Positions 63,732-64,000 of a stretch of 64,000 bases of DNA are shown here, in pieces. The first letter of the stretch is position 1, and every line of letters begins with the position of its first letter. The translations under genes and the position numbers were made by a program. Source of the stretch: Nemertoderma westbladi (taxonomy: Eukaryota > Xenacoelomorpha > Nemertodermatida > Nemertodermatidae); contig JAUCBJ010003342.1 of NCBI GenBank assembly GCA_032718475.1, positions 50,216 to 114,215 on the forward strand, given 5' to 3'. A model generated the notes under the pieces. It was not told where the DNA came from, made no database searches, and saw only the letters and a list, made by a program, of their open reading frames with translations.

Positions 63732-64000
63732 TTAACCCTATTAGTACCGGGCTATAAAATGTTGTACAAATACCGGGAGGGGGTCATATTGACCCCCCCC
63801 CCTCTAAAATCTACAAATATTTACGAAAACGTCTGATTTTTTGTTTGTACGTAGGTATCACTTGTCTGGATCCGACCGAAAAAAAAATTTTCGAAAAAAT
63901 GTACTGGGGTGGTTATATTGCAGCACCAAAATTACAAGTAGTGCACAATTTTCACCAAATTTGAAAGTTACATTTTCGGCTAATTATTTTTCAATACAGG
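63732..64000 (+). mobile_element. Left end of a piggyBac-like DNA transposon (cut by window end)
   Basis: TTAA at 63732-63735 is followed by CCCTATTAGTACCGGGC and, about 35 bases in, by a sub-terminal palindrome GGGGGTCATATTGACCCCC. TTAA targets, CCC-starting ends and GGTCA..TGACC sub-terminal repeats are typical of piggyBac-like transposons. The rest of the element lies beyond the window. Confidence 0.5.

Overview
The window is eukaryotic, almost certainly from an invertebrate animal. It has spliced exons with consensus splice sites, a split beta/gamma-crystallin gene, a tRNA-derived SINE, a Penelope-like fragment, LINE fragments, piggyBac traces and three long BEL/Pao LTR retrotransposons in an AT-rich, gene-poor background. 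I cannot name the species. The families present (BEL/Pao, Penelope-like, a reverse-transcriptase tail domain common in marine invertebrates) fit a marine invertebrate.

Layout. 0-5 kb: tandem repeats, a broken retroelement tail, fold-back sequences. 5.8-9.3 kb: a minus-strand beta/gamma-crystallin gene (two exons visible) whose 3-kb intron holds a SINE, a dimeric 75-bp satellite and a Penelope-like GIY-YIG remnant. 12-15 kb: two plus-strand exons, coiled coil then a cysteine-rich zinc ribbon of piggyBac transposase type. Their 2.4-kb intron is largely a 78-bp array carrying two CArG-box (SRF/MADS) dyads per unit. 15.7-35.1 kb: a decayed, unrecognised minus-strand coding region split by element A, a 17.4-kb BEL/Pao retrotransposon (LTRs of 2.2 kb, TG...CA ends, 5-bp target duplication GTCTT).

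38.2-62 kb is a three-level nest. A minus-strand LINE reverse-transcriptase fragment was split by element B (LTRs about 1.18 kb, target duplication TTCTC). Element B's long third ORF was then split by element C (7.6 kb, plus strand, LTRs about 540 bp, target duplication GAGTT). LTR differences counted by eye are about 1.2% for A, about 1.1% for B and only one substitution plus one small indel block for C, which matches the order of insertion.

How the elements work together. A carries a 5' coiled-coil ORF, Gag-zinc knuckle-protease-reverse transcriptase-RNase H-integrase, and a damaged extra ORF between integrase and the 3' LTR. B lacks reverse transcriptase, most of RNase H, and integrase, but carries a homologous extra ORF of 1,461 codons that is open end to end once C and one target copy are discounted. 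C has Gag and protease only. A and B share the sequence GGAGCGG just before the 3' LTR, so A-type enzymes could have mobilised B; that is inference. The extra ORF with three CCHC knuckles is the best candidate for something undescribed.

No CRISPR array, rRNA, intact tRNA or bacterial-type operon was seen. Host coding content is limited to the crystallin exons and possibly the two exons at 12-15 kb.
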